Shown one piece after another: positions 55,875 through 64,000 of a stretch of DNA of 64,000 nucleotides. The notes under the pieces were generated by a model. The model was not told the origin of the DNA. It searched no databases and saw only the letters and a program-made list of their open reading frames with translations. The position numbers were made by a program, and so were the translations under genes. Source of the stretch: Ruegeria marina (GTDB lineage Bacteria > Pseudomonadota > Alphaproteobacteria > Rhodobacterales > Rhodobacteraceae); contig NZ_FMZV01000017.1 in assembly GCF_900101475.1 (NCBI RefSeq), forward strand, positions 60,007 through 124,006. Reading direction: 5' to 3'. The stretch's first letter is position 1. Each line of letters begins with the position of its first letter.

Positions 55875-57293
55875 GTGCAGAGAATCAAGGCCGATATCCT
55901 GGTGATCGGAGCCGGATCCGGCGGCCTGTCTGTCGCGGCAGGGGCCAGCCAGATGGGTGCCAACGTGGTGCTGCTGGAAGGCCACGAGATGGGCGGCGAT
56001 TGCCTGAACTACGGTTGCGTGCCATCGAAGGCGCTGATTGCCAGTGCCAAGGCGGCGCATGGGCAGGCGCATGCAGCAGCGTTCGGCGTGGCCGATCAGG
56101 CGCCGCAAGTGGACTATGCCGCGGCCATGGCGCATGTGCGCGATGTCATCGCGCGGATCGCGCCGGTCGACAGCCAGGAGCGGTTCGAGGGCCTGGGTGT
56201 CCGCGTGATCCGCGAATACGGCCGCTTCCTGTCGGAAACCGAGGTTCAGGCCGGAGACCGCGTGATCACCGCACGCCGCATCGTGATAGCCACCGGTTCT
56301 TCGCCGCTGGTGCCCCCGGTTCCGGGATTGGACAAGGTTCCCTACCTCACCAACGAGACATTGTTCGGTTTGAACGAACGGCCCGGCCATCTGCTGATCA
56401 TTGGCGGCGGTCCGATCGGGATGGAAATGGCGCAAGCGCATGTCCGGCTGGGATGCCGCGTGACCGTCATCGAGGCCGACCGCGCACTGGGCCGCGAGGA
56501 TCCGGAGGCGGCGGCCTTGATTCTGGACCGCTTGCGGGCCGAAGGCGTCGAGATCGTCGAAGCAACTTCGGCTGGACAGGTCCGGGGCAAAGCCGGAGCG
56601 ATTGACATCGTGAGCACCGGGGGCCGAATATTTTCCGGCACTCACCTGCTGGTCGCTGCCGGGCGCAAGGCCAATACGGAACGTCTGAATCTCGAGGCCG
56701 CAGGTATCGAAACCACCCGCTCGGGTATCCGGACAGATGCGGGATTGCGCACCACCAACAGGCGCGTCTATGCGATCGGCGATGTCGCCGGCGGGCTGCA
56801 ATTCACTCATGTTGCAGGGTACCACGCCGGCATCGTGATCCGTTCGGCTTTGTTCGGCCTGCCCTCCAGAACGAAAACGGCTCACATCCCGAGGGCCACC
56901 TATACCGACCCCGAACTGGCCCAGGTCGGTCTGACCGACGCCGAGGCGCGCGACCGGCATGGCGGCCGGGTCGAAATCGCGCGTTTCGACTATCTCCACA
57001 ACGACCGCGCCATTGCCGAGCGCAGCGCCGAAGGCTTCATCAAGGTCATGGTGGTCAAGGGTCGGCCCGTGGGCGTCACCATCGCCGGTCACCAGGCCGG
57101 TGAACACATCGGCTTGTGGTCTCTTGTTCTGATAAATAACCTGAAGATGAGCCAGCTTGCGGCGATGGTGTCGCCATATCCGACGATCGGTGAGATTAAC
57201 AAACGCGCCGCGGGCGCATATTTCTCTCCCCGGTTGTTCGGGAATAGAACGGTGGAACGAGTGGTCGGGTTGGTCCAGCGCTGGCTCCCCTGA
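55875..57293 (+). CDS. Class I pyridine nucleotide-disulfide oxidoreductase (MerA/Lpd-like)
   Basis: 472-residue FAD enzyme. The redox-active disulfide is in GGDCLNYGCVPSKALI, FAD motif VIGAGSGGLSVAAGA, NAD(P) motif IIGGGPIGMEMAQAHVRLG. There is no N-terminal heavy-metal domain and the C-terminus lacks the mercuric-reductase cysteine pair, so it is a general disulfide reductase of unknown partner. GTG start at 55875 with GGGGAG eight bases before; follows the TVP38 gene by 3 bases. Confidence 0.9.
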   Translation: MQRIKADILVIGAGSGGLSVAAGASQMGANVVLLEGHEMGGDCLNYGCVPSKALIASAKAAHGQAHAAAFGVADQAPQVDYAAAMAHVRDVIARIAPVDSQERFEGLGVRVIREYGRFLSETEVQAGDRVITARRIVIATGSSPLVPPVPGLDKVPYLTNETLFGLNERPGHLLIIGGGPIGMEMAQAHVRLGCRVTVIEADRALGREDPEAAALILDRLRAEGVEIVEATSAGQVRGKAGAIDIVSTGGRIFSGTHLLVAAGRKANTERLNLEAAGIETTRSGIRTDAGLRTTNRRVYAIGDVAGGLQFTHVAGYHAGIVIRSALFGLPSRTKTAHIPRATYTDPELAQVGLTDAEARDRHGGRVEIARFDYLHNDRAIAERSAEGFIKVMVVKGRPVGVTIAGHQAGEHIGLWSLVLINNLKMSQLAAMVSPYPTIGEINKRAAGAYFSPRLFGNRTVERVVGLVQRWLP

Positions 57294-57308
57294 CCGGAAA
57301 AGGAGATC

Positions 57309-58694
57309 ATGCTGAACTCGCTTTCAGGTCGGTTCCTGATCCTGACCGTGGTCTTCGTGATGTTGGCCGAAGTGTTGATCTTCGTGCCGTCCATTGCCCG
57401 TTTCCGGCAGGACTTCCTTCAGAACAGGCTTGAACGGTCCCAGATCGCCTCGCTGGCGCTGCTGGCCGATGATATGCTCGCAACCGAGTTGGAGGCCGAA
57501 CTGCTGGCCAATGCCGGTGTGTACAACATTGTGCTGCGGCGCGACGAGATGCGGCAGTTGATGCTCAGCTCTCCGATCCCCGAGCCGATCGGACATACTT
57601 ACGACCTGCGCGATGCAGGGCCGTGGCCCTTGATGCGCGATGCCTTGAAACGGTTCTTCATTGCGCGGAACGAAGTGATCCGGGTGATTGGCGAGCCGGT
57701 CAAGGGCGCCGGATCGTTGATCGAGGTGACCATGGACAGCGCGCCGCTGCGCATGGCCATGATTGACTATGGAATTCGTATCCTGATCCTGTCGCTGGTG
57801 ATCTCGGTGATCACGGCGTTTTTCCTGTTTCTGGCGGTTCGGGCTACATTGGTGCGCCCCATCAAAGGTGTCGTCGACTACATGCAACGCTATGCCAGTG
57901 CGCCAGAGGATGTGCGCGGTATCATCAACCCGAATGCCGGTGTCACCGAACTGCGGGAAGCCGAGGAAGCTTTGAAAATGCTGCAGACCCAGCTGACCCA
58001 GGCCCTGCGCCAGCGCGAAAGGCTGGCGCAACTGGGCGGCGCGGTCGCGAAAGTCAGTCATGACCTGCGCAACATCCTGACCTCTGCGCAGCTCTTCACC
58101 GACAGAATCGAGAAAAGCGAAGACCCTCTGGTTCGGCGTATGGCGCCCAAGCTGGTTAATTCGATCACCCGCGCGGTGTCTCTTTGCGAAAGCACTCTGG
58201 CCTTCGGACGGGCCGAGGAACCGGCGCCGATGCTGACCATGCTCCGGGTCCGTTCGGTGGTCGAAGACGTGGCCGCCAGCGAACGGCTGGCGCAGGTTGG
58301 CGTCGGCGTCGAGATCCTCAACAAAGTGCCCAATGACCTGACGGCGCGCGCCGATCCCGAGCAGTTGTTCCGGGTGGTGATGAACCTTGTGCGCAATGCA
58401 CGGCAGGCCCTGGAAGCCACGGGAAAACCCGGCGTCGTAACGGTGACCGGGCGCGAGACGGATCACGACTGGCTGATCGAGGTCTCGGATACCGGCCCCG
58501 GCCTGCTTCCGAAAGCCCGTGAAAACCTGTTTACCCCGTTTCAGGGTGGCGTTCGCAAGGGAGGCTCTGGCCTCGGCCTTGCAATATCTGCGGAACTGGT
58601 GCGCGGTCACGGCGGAGAACTGCTGCTGAAAGACAGCAGTTCAAGCGGAACAACCTTTGAAATAAGGCTGCCAAAGGGCGAGAGAACTTTTTGA
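57309..58694 (+). CDS. Sensor histidine kinase
   Basis: 461-residue membrane kinase. Two membrane helices (about residues 8-27 and 155-180) flank a periplasmic sensor, then a HAMP domain, the H-box SHDLRN with phospho-accepting His251, the N-box NLVRNARQAL, and ATP-lid motifs SDTGPGL and GGSGLGLAIS. No response regulator lies next to it, so its partner is elsewhere. Third gene of the TVP38-oxidoreductase-kinase operon. Confidence 0.93.
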   Translation: MLNSLSGRFLILTVVFVMLAEVLIFVPSIARFRQDFLQNRLERSQIASLALLADDMLATELEAELLANAGVYNIVLRRDEMRQLMLSSPIPEPIGHTYDLRDAGPWPLMRDALKRFFIARNEVIRVIGEPVKGAGSLIEVTMDSAPLRMAMIDYGIRILILSLVISVITAFFLFLAVRATLVRPIKGVVDYMQRYASAPEDVRGIINPNAGVTELREAEEALKMLQTQLTQALRQRERLAQLGGAVAKVSHDLRNILTSAQLFTDRIEKSEDPLVRRMAPKLVNSITRAVSLCESTLAFGRAEEPAPMLTMLRVRSVVEDVAASERLAQVGVGVEILNKVPNDLTARADPEQLFRVVMNLVRNARQALEATGKPGVVTVTGRETDHDWLIEVSDTGPGLLPKARENLFTPFQGGVRKGGSGLGLAISAELVRGHGGELLLKDSSSSGTTFEIRLPKGERTF

Positions 58695-58757
58695 CCGAAT
58701 TTCGCAGAATCGGGTTGCGCCCCCCAAATGTAACGTCTAGATAGCCCCTCACCACGC

Positions 58758-58834
58758 GGACCGATAGCTCAGTTGGATAGAGTACTTGACTACGAATCAA
58801 GGGGTCGGGGGTTCGAATCCTCCTCGGTCCGCCA
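58758..58834 (+). tRNA. tRNA-Arg (anticodon ACG)
   Basis: 77 bases with CCA. Acceptor GGACCGA/TCGGTCC, D arm GCTCAGTTGGATAGAG, anticodon stem CTTGA/TCAAG around CTACGAA with anticodon ACG, T loop TTCGAAT. The first base of the anticodon is presumably edited to inosine to read CGN. Confidence 0.97.
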
Positions 58835-59292
58835 TGGTGATCTCCCGACACATCTCATCGCTTGATGATATGGCAAGGCGCGACGGTCCTGTCCGCGACC
58901 GTCACATCGCTTGCGCCGGAATGTAATGGATCAAGTCGGCCCTCTCGGCGGTACAACGCCAGACATTTCTACTGCTACGCGTCGGAATGCGTCGGCGCGG
59001 TATGTCGACCGTCGCTTCGTGTCTTGATGGCTGCTCAAAGGCTGAAAAAGTCAACATTCAAGAATGGTCGATTGCTAGGATACCCGAAATTCTTGTGCCG
59101 GCATCCGACCAGAGGTAGCGGCGGTTGATTGCTATCGGTTTCAAGCAAGACGCTGTTTGGCAAGTTTCTCCGAGTGACTGTCAGCCGCCGCACCGCGCCC
59201 CGATCCGCCTTGTCGGAGCAAGATGCTGCTTCCGGGTTCTTGCCGGTAAATGTATTACGCCGGAAAACCCTCGCTTTGAAAGGTCATGATGC
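58835..59292. other. Gene-free gap downstream of tRNA-Arg
   Basis: 458 bp with no convincing gene; short frames here have no homology-like features. A 7-bp inverted repeat GACGGTC/GACCGTC (58882-58903) close behind the tRNA lacks a T-run. The last part presumably holds the Lrp gene promoter, but no clear -35/-10 pair stands out. Confidence 0.5.
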
Positions 59293-59784
59293 ATGGACAA
59301 GTTCAGCCTTGATGCGACCGATATCCGCATCCTCAGCGCGGTTCAGAAACACGGCCAGTTGAGCAAGATCAAGCTGGCGGAGATTGTCAATTTGTCGCCG
59401 ACGCCTTGTCTGGCCCGCCTTGCAAGATTGAAGGCCGGGGGTTTCATACGCGGCTATCATGCGGATATCGCGCTTGATCGCGTGTGCGATTTCACCCAGG
59501 TCGTCGTGACGGTTTCGCTGACACATCACCGCAAGTCTGATTTCGACCGCTTCGAGGGCCATATTCGGGCGCTGGACGAGGTCACGGAATGCATCGCCAC
59601 CGGCGGCGGCATGGATTATGTCCTCCAGGTATTCACCCCGAACCTGGCGGTTTTTCAGGAGTTGATGGAAACCCTGCTTGCGGCCGAACTTGGGATTGAC
59701 CGCTACATGACCTACATCGTGACGCGCCATGTCAAATCCGCCCAGCCGAATCTTGCCCGATTGGCGGCCAAATCCGGCAAATGA
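59293..59784 (+). CDS. Lrp/AsnC family transcriptional regulator
   Basis: 163-residue Lrp-type regulator: N-terminal helix-turn-helix (LSKIKLAEIVNLSPTPCLARLARL) and C-terminal RAM ligand domain. It precedes, on the same strand and 161 bp away, the DmdA-like operon, and probably controls it in answer to an amino acid or related osmolyte. Confidence 0.92.
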   Translation: MDKFSLDATDIRILSAVQKHGQLSKIKLAEIVNLSPTPCLARLARLKAGGFIRGYHADIALDRVCDFTQVVVTVSLTHHRKSDFDRFEGHIRALDEVTECIATGGGMDYVLQVFTPNLAVFQELMETLLAAELGIDRYMTYIVTRHVKSAQPNLARLAAKSGK

Positions 59785-59945
59785 CGAAACCCGTCTGAAA
59801 AGTCTGCCGGCCTGTCGGACATCAGTCCGTTTGGTCTCTCCAAGGCCTGTTTTCAGTCCACGCCCGGCCCGTCTGTGCGAGTAATTCTCACCCAGTTCAA
59901 AACAGTCCGCGGCTGACCGGCCCGGCGGTGCAAAGGGTGAAAGAA

Positions 59946-61088
59946 ATGATGAAATCAGACGGCTTCGGGTTCGGCACACAGATCCGCAAATCTCCCTATT
60001 TCGACGCCACCGTGCGCTGGGGTGCCAAGGGGTTCTCGGTTTACAATCACATGTACATCCCGCGCGATTTCGGCGATCCGGAACAGAACTTCTGGAACCT
60101 CGTGAACGACGCGATCCTGTGCGACGTGGCGGTGGAGCGCCAGGTGGAGATCACCGGGCCCGACGCCGCGAAGTTCGTGCAGATGCTCACCCCGCGTGAT
60201 CTTTCGAAAATGGCCGTGGGCCAGTGCAAGTACATCCTGATCACCAATGCCGACGGCGGCATCCTGAACGACCCGATCCTGCTGCGGCTGGCGGAAAACC
60301 ACTTCTGGATCTCGCTGGCCGACAGCGACATCCTGCTCTGGGCGCAGGGTGTGGCGGTGCATTCGGGCATGGATGTGCAGATTGGCGAACCCGATGTCTC
60401 GCCCCTGCAGTTGCAGGGTCCGAAATCGGGCGAGATCATGCGTGCGCTGTTCGGCGAAAGCATCATGGATCTGAAATACTACTGGCTGCGCGCGGTCGAA
60501 CTGGACGGCATTCCGCTGATCGTGTCGCGCACCGGCTGGTCGAGCGAGCTGGGCTACGAGCTCTACCTGCAGGACGGATCGCGCGGCGACGAGCTGTGGG
60601 AAAAGATCATGGCGGCGGGCAAGCCGTTCAACCTGCAGCCGGGCCATACTTCGTCGATCCGCCGGATCGAGGGCGGCATGCTGTCCTACCATGCCGATGC
60701 CGATATCAACACCAACCCGTTCGAACTGGGCTTTGACCGGCTGATCAACCTGGACATGGAAGCCGACTTCATCGGCAAGGCCGCGCTGCGCCGCATCAAG
60801 GAACAGGGTGTCAGCCGCAAGCAGGTGGGCCTGGTCATCGGCGGCGAGCCGCTGAAGGGGCCGAACACCACGTTCTGGGCGATCAACCGGAATGGCGAAC
60901 CGGTGGGCAAGGTCACATCCGCGATCTATTCGCCGCGCCTGGAGCAGAACATCGCCCTGGCGATGGTTTCTGTCGACAACGCAGGGATCGGCACCGAACT
61001 GGAAGTCGTCACCGCGTCCGGACCGGTCCGCGCCACGGTTGTGGAAGTCCCCTTCTACGACCCCAAGAAATCGCTGGCCGTGGCCTGA
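59946..61088 (+). CDS. DmdA-like GcvT-fold demethylase
   Basis: 380-residue tetrahydrofolate-dependent methyl/aminomethyltransferase-fold protein that resembles DMSP demethylase DmdA over its whole length: VYNHMYIPRDF, CDVAVERQVEITGPDA, GGILNDPILLRLAENHFWISLADSD split over two motifs, and EPDVSPLQLQGPKS. Two stretches differ from recalled DmdA sequences: TGWSSELGYELYL where DmdA has SGWSKQGGFEIY, and QPGHTSSIRRIEGG where it has RAGCPN...IERIEGG. So substrate may be DMSP or another methylated osmolyte. Start 59946 (ATGATG); a GTG at 59928 is less likely. Confidence 0.8.
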   Translation: MMKSDGFGFGTQIRKSPYFDATVRWGAKGFSVYNHMYIPRDFGDPEQNFWNLVNDAILCDVAVERQVEITGPDAAKFVQMLTPRDLSKMAVGQCKYILITNADGGILNDPILLRLAENHFWISLADSDILLWAQGVAVHSGMDVQIGEPDVSPLQLQGPKSGEIMRALFGESIMDLKYYWLRAVELDGIPLIVSRTGWSSELGYELYLQDGSRGDELWEKIMAAGKPFNLQPGHTSSIRRIEGGMLSYHADADINTNPFELGFDRLINLDMEADFIGKAALRRIKEQGVSRKQVGLVIGGEPLKGPNTTFWAINRNGEPVGKVTSAIYSPRLEQNIALAMVSVDNAGIGTELEVVTASGPVRATVVEVPFYDPKKSLAVA

Positions 61089-61111
61089 GCGGAAAACGGG
61101 AGACACGCGAG

Positions 61112-61561
61112 ATGTCTGACCTTTCCATCCAGTTGCACTGGCACCGCACCACGCCCGAGTTGAAGCCGGGCGCCTATTCGGCCGAGCACATGGTGCAGTA
61201 CAACAGCAGCTTCGATGTCATGGCTGATGCCGCCCCGGATTGGGGCGGCGATCCGGCCAACACCAATCCCGAGCAGGCGCTGGCCGCGGCCCTGTCGAGC
61301 TGCCACATGATGACCTTCCTGGCGCTGGCGGCCAAGGCCGGATGGCCGGTCGCCAGCTATCACGATCACGCGGTCGCCCACCTGGGCAAGAACCCTCGGG
61401 GGCAAATGTCGGTGACACGCATTGACCTGCACCCGGTGGTCCGCTTCGACACCGGCTTTCAGGTCGGCGACGAGGAAATGGACCAGATGCAGGACCGCGC
61501 GCATCGCTACTGCTTCATCGCCAACACGCTCGCCGACAGTGTCGACGTCAACATCCTGTAA
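61112..61561 (+). CDS. OsmC family protein
   Basis: 149-residue OsmC/Ohr-fold protein with the conserved SSCHMMTFLALAAKAGW stretch holding one redox cysteine; the second cysteine is in HRYCFIANTL. Members reduce organic peroxides or act on thiols. Placed directly between the DmdA-like and crotonase genes, it may protect against or handle a reactive sulfur or aldehyde product of this pathway. 23 bp after the DmdA-like stop. Confidence 0.9.
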   Translation: MSDLSIQLHWHRTTPELKPGAYSAEHMVQYNSSFDVMADAAPDWGGDPANTNPEQALAAALSSCHMMTFLALAAKAGWPVASYHDHAVAHLGKNPRGQMSVTRIDLHPVVRFDTGFQVGDEEMDQMQDRAHRYCFIANTLADSVDVNIL

Positions 61562-61583
61562 CCCCGTCCAAGGAACGCCACCA

Positions 61584-62384
61584 ATGCAAGCCGACGATAT
61601 CCTTCTGCACGATCTGGATGACAAGGGCATCCTGCGCCTGACCCTGAATGACGGCGCCCGGCGCAATCCCCTGTCCGAGGCGATGCTGACCCGGCTTGGC
61701 ACGGCCTTCGCCGAGGCCGGGGCCGATCCGGCGGTGCGCGTCATCATCCTGGCCGCGAACGGACCCGCCTTCAGCGCCGGTCACGACCTCAAGGAAATGA
61801 CCGCCGGCCGGGCCGGTCCCGACCGCGGGCGGGCCTATTTCACCAGGATCCTGGGGATGTGCTCGGACACGATGCAGGCGATCATCACCTGCCCCAAACC
61901 GGTGATTGCCGAGGTCGCGGGGATTGCCACGGCGGCGGGCTGCCAGCTGGTCGCCAGCTGCGATCTGGCGGTTGCGGCGGATACCGCGCAGTTCAGCACG
62001 CCGGGCGTGCATATCGGCCTGTTCTGTTCGACCCCGATGGTCGCCCTGTCCCGCAATGTCGGCAACAAGCACGCGATGGAGATGCTGCTGATCGGCGACA
62101 TGACGCCCGCTGCCCGCGCTGCCGAGATCGGTCTGGTCAACCGGGTGGTATCGCCCGAGGCGCTGCGCGGAACCACCCTGGAAATCGCCGGGAAAATCGC
62201 GGCCAAGTCCAGCATGACGCTCGCCACCGGCAAGCGCGCCTTCTATGCGCAGCGCGAGATGACCCTGGGCGAGGCTTACGATTACGCCACCCGCGTCATG
62301 GTCGAGAACATGCTGGCCCGCGACGCCGAAGAAGGTATCGGCGCCTTCATCGAAAAACGCAGCCCCCAATGGCAGGATGCCTGA
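61584..62384 (+). CDS. Crotonase-fold protein (ECHDC3-like), catalytic glutamates replaced
   Basis: 266-residue enoyl-CoA hydratase/isomerase superfamily protein. The CoA-binding SAGHDLKEM oxyanion loop and TAAGCQLVASCDLAVA are clear, and the sequence resembles vertebrate ECHDC3. At the two usual hydratase glutamates (Glu121 and Glu141 in DmdD by recalled numbering) it has Gln121 and Gly141. It is therefore unlikely to be a standard hydratase; another CoA-ester reaction or a non-catalytic role is possible. ATG at 61584 has AGGA upstream. Confidence 0.85.
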   Translation: MQADDILLHDLDDKGILRLTLNDGARRNPLSEAMLTRLGTAFAEAGADPAVRVIILAANGPAFSAGHDLKEMTAGRAGPDRGRAYFTRILGMCSDTMQAIITCPKPVIAEVAGIATAAGCQLVASCDLAVAADTAQFSTPGVHIGLFCSTPMVALSRNVGNKHAMEMLLIGDMTPAARAAEIGLVNRVVSPEALRGTTLEIAGKIAAKSSMTLATGKRAFYAQREMTLGEAYDYATRVMVENMLARDAEEGIGAFIEKRSPQWQDA

Positions 62385-62386
62385 AC

Positions 62387-64000
62387 ATGGCCAATCCTTA
62401 TAACACCGGTCTCGACCGCAACCCGGCAAACTACCAGCCGCTGACGCCACTGACGTTCCTCGAACGGGCTGCCAGCGTCTTTCCCGATCATGTCGCCATC
62501 GTGCATGGTGCCTTGCGGCGCAGCTATGCCGAGTTCTACGCCCGTTCGCGGCGGCTGGCCTCGGCCCTGGCCGGGCAAGGGATCGGGCGCGGCGATACGG
62601 TGTCGGCGCTTCTGCCCAACACACCGGCCATGCTGGAATGCCATTATGGCGTGCCGATGTGCGGTGCCGTGCTGCACTCGATCAACACTCGGCTCGATGC
62701 GGCCATCATCGCGTTCCAGCTGGATCACGCGATGTCGAAAGTGGTGATCGTGGACAGCGAATTCATGCCGCTTATGCAGGAGGCGCTGGCCCTGGCCGAG
62801 GTGTCCCCGCTGGTGATCCAGTGTGACGACCCCGAATATGACGGTGCGCGCGTCGAGGTCGAAGCAGGGGATTACGAGGCTTTTCTGTCCGGCGGCGACC
62901 CCGACTATGCCTGGCTGATGCCGCAGGACGAATGGGACGCGATCTCGATCAACTACACCTCGGGCACCACGGGCGATCCCAAGGGCGTGGTCTCGCATCA
63001 CCGCGGCGCCTATCTGCTGGCGCAAGGCAATGCGTTGACCACCTCGATGCGCAAACACGCGGTCTATCTGTGGACCCTGCCGATGTTCCATTGCAACGGC
63101 TGGTGTTTCCCCTGGACCCTGTCGGCGATCATCGGCACCCATGTCTGCCTGCGGCAGGTGCGGGCCGCGCCGATCTGGAACGCACTCGCGGACGAGGGTG
63201 TCACCCATCTGTGCGGCGCGCCGATCGTGATGTCGCTGATGATCTCGGCGCCGGAGGCGGAAAAGCGCCAGCTCGACCGGACCGTGCAGTTCTTTACCGC
63301 CGCCGCCCCGCCGCCCGAAAAGCTGCTGGCCGACATGAAAGAAGCCGGCTTCGACGTGACACATCTTTACGGCTTGACCGAAACTTACGGCCCGGCAGTG
63401 GTCAATGACTGGCACGAAACCTGGTCCGACCTGCCCAAGCCCGAACAGGCGGCGCTCAAGGCGCGCCAGGGTGTGCGCTACCTGCCGCTGGAAGGGCTCG
63501 ACGTGCTCGATCCCGAAACCATGCTGCCGGTGCCGCGCGATGGCCGGACCATGGGCGAGGTGATGTTCCGCGGCAACGTGGTGATGAAGGGCTATTTCCG
63601 AAACCCCGAAGCCACCGGGAAAGCCTTTGCCGGCGGCTGGTTCCATTCGGGTGATCTGGGTGTCATGCATCCAGACGGCTATATCCAGCTCAAGGACAGA
63701 TCGAAGGACATCATCATCTCGGGCGGGGAGAATATCTCGTCGATCGAGGTCGAAGAGGCGCTCTATCGCCATCCGGCCGTCGCCGTCGTGGCTGTCGTCG
63801 CCATGCCCCACGAAAAATGGGGCGAAACGCCCTGCGCCTTCGTCGAACTGGCCGAGGGGCAGCAGGCCGATACCGAAGCCTTGCGCGCCTGGTGCCGCGA
63901 ACAGCTTGCTCCCTACAAGGTTCCGGGCAGATTCGTGTTCACCGCAATACCCAGAACCTCGACAGGAAAGATCCAGAAATTTACCCTGCGCGAGCAGGCA
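62387..64000 (+). CDS. DmdB-like acyl-CoA ligase, 3' end beyond window
   Basis: First 538 codons of an AMP-forming acyl-CoA synthetase, a paralogue of the ligase at 7848-9476 with the same MFHCNGWCFPW, YTSGTTGDPKGV, GLTETYGPAV and SGGENISSIE motifs. The C-terminal lysine motif PRTSTGKIQKF is already present, so nearly the whole protein is seen. It starts 2 bases after the crotonase stop and is presumably co-transcribed with the DmdA-like gene, giving acid activation after demethylation. Confidence 0.88.
   Translation, partial: MANPYNTGLDRNPANYQPLTPLTFLERAASVFPDHVAIVHGALRRSYAEFYARSRRLASALAGQGIGRGDTVSALLPNTPAMLECHYGVPMCGAVLHSINTRLDAAIIAFQLDHAMSKVVIVDSEFMPLMQEALALAEVSPLVIQCDDPEYDGARVEVEAGDYEAFLSGGDPDYAWLMPQDEWDAISINYTSGTTGDPKGVVSHHRGAYLLAQGNALTTSMRKHAVYLWTLPMFHCNGWCFPWTLSAIIGTHVCLRQVRAAPIWNALADEGVTHLCGAPIVMSLMISAPEAEKRQLDRTVQFFTAAAPPPEKLLADMKEAGFDVTHLYGLTETYGPAVVNDWHETWSDLPKPEQAALKARQGVRYLPLEGLDVLDPETMLPVPRDGRTMGEVMFRGNVVMKGYFRNPEATGKAFAGGWFHSGDLGVMHPDGYIQLKDRSKDIIISGGENISSIEVEEALYRHPAVAVVAVVAMPHEKWGETPCAFVELAEGQQADTEALRAWCREQLAPYKVPGRFVFTAIPRTSTGKIQKFTLREQA

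Noticed and set aside
58531..58851. Minus-strand frame over tRNA-Arg
   Set aside because: Antisense to the tRNA and the kinase 3' end; RRIRTPDPLIRSQVLYPTEL-type sequence is a well-known artefact.
58862..59362. Two short plus-strand frames in the gap after tRNA-Arg
   Set aside because: No start signals, no family-like sequence, and they overlap the Lrp gene start.
1..64000. CRISPR arrays, prophage genes, rRNA operons
   Set aside because: No regularly spaced repeats, phage structural genes or rRNA sequence seen.

Overview
The window is high-GC DNA from an alphaproteobacterium, most likely the Roseobacter group (Rhodobacteraceae, Ruegeria/Silicibacter-like). Evidence: the tau-tpa taurine module beside a DmdB-type acyl-CoA ligase (from memory, also the Ruegeria pomeroyi order), GTTC-N7-GTTC SOS boxes, a DUF2794 gene, several MttB-superfamily methyltransferases and DMSP-demethylase-like proteins. 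No alignment or database search could be run. Family names rest on motifs and recalled family sequences.

Layout. 1-6 kb: gltB (cut by the window edge) and gltD with a small GFA-family gene between them, then uppP and an NDUFA9-type SDR. 6.2 kb: tRNA-Leu(CAG) and a small secreted protein. 7-14.7 kb: GNAT protein, DmdB-type ligase and tauCBA on the minus strand, diverging from tpa across an operator-rich gap. 14.9-22.8 kb: amine-catabolism genes (class V PLP enzyme, dimethylglycine-dehydrogenase-like flavoprotein, LysR regulator, PrpD protein, MttB-like methyltransferase). 22.8-27.6 kb: a decayed zone with thpR, a hydantoinase B/racemase chimera, an IS21-family element with a nonsense codon in istA, and a truncated transglycosylase. 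27.6-34.7 kb: TetR repressor divergent from a four-gene operon (second MttB homologue, N-methylproline-demethylase-like flavoprotein, P5C-reductase-like protein, TMADH-like flavoprotein). 34.7-45.8 kb: an LptF-type permease, amidase, beta-lactamase-fold hydrolase, a polyamine-type ABC transporter, TetR, amidohydrolase and a glutamine-amidotransferase-fold protein. 45.9-54.8 kb: smpB, a broken adenylate cyclase, DUF2794, the imuB/dnaE2 mutagenesis genes with SOS boxes, rnpA and rpmH. 55-58.8 kb: TVP38 protein, disulfide-oxidoreductase, sensor kinase, tRNA-Arg(ACG). 59.3-64 kb: Lrp regulator, then a DmdA-like protein, OsmC protein, crotonase-fold protein and second DmdB-like ligase (cut by the window edge).

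How the genes work together. Most operons point to use of small marine osmolytes: taurine uptake and transamination, demethylation of quaternary or tertiary amines, polyamine-like uptake with amide hydrolysis, and a DMSP-demethylation-like route. The most interesting units are the MttB/StcD-like/ProC-like/TMADH-like operon (28.3-34.7 kb) and the DmdA-like/OsmC/crotonase/DmdB-like operon (59.9-64 kb). Both look like complete pathways whose substrate the sequence alone does not give. Gene decay and rearrangement are visible at the IS21 element, the cyclase and the dnaE2 3' end.
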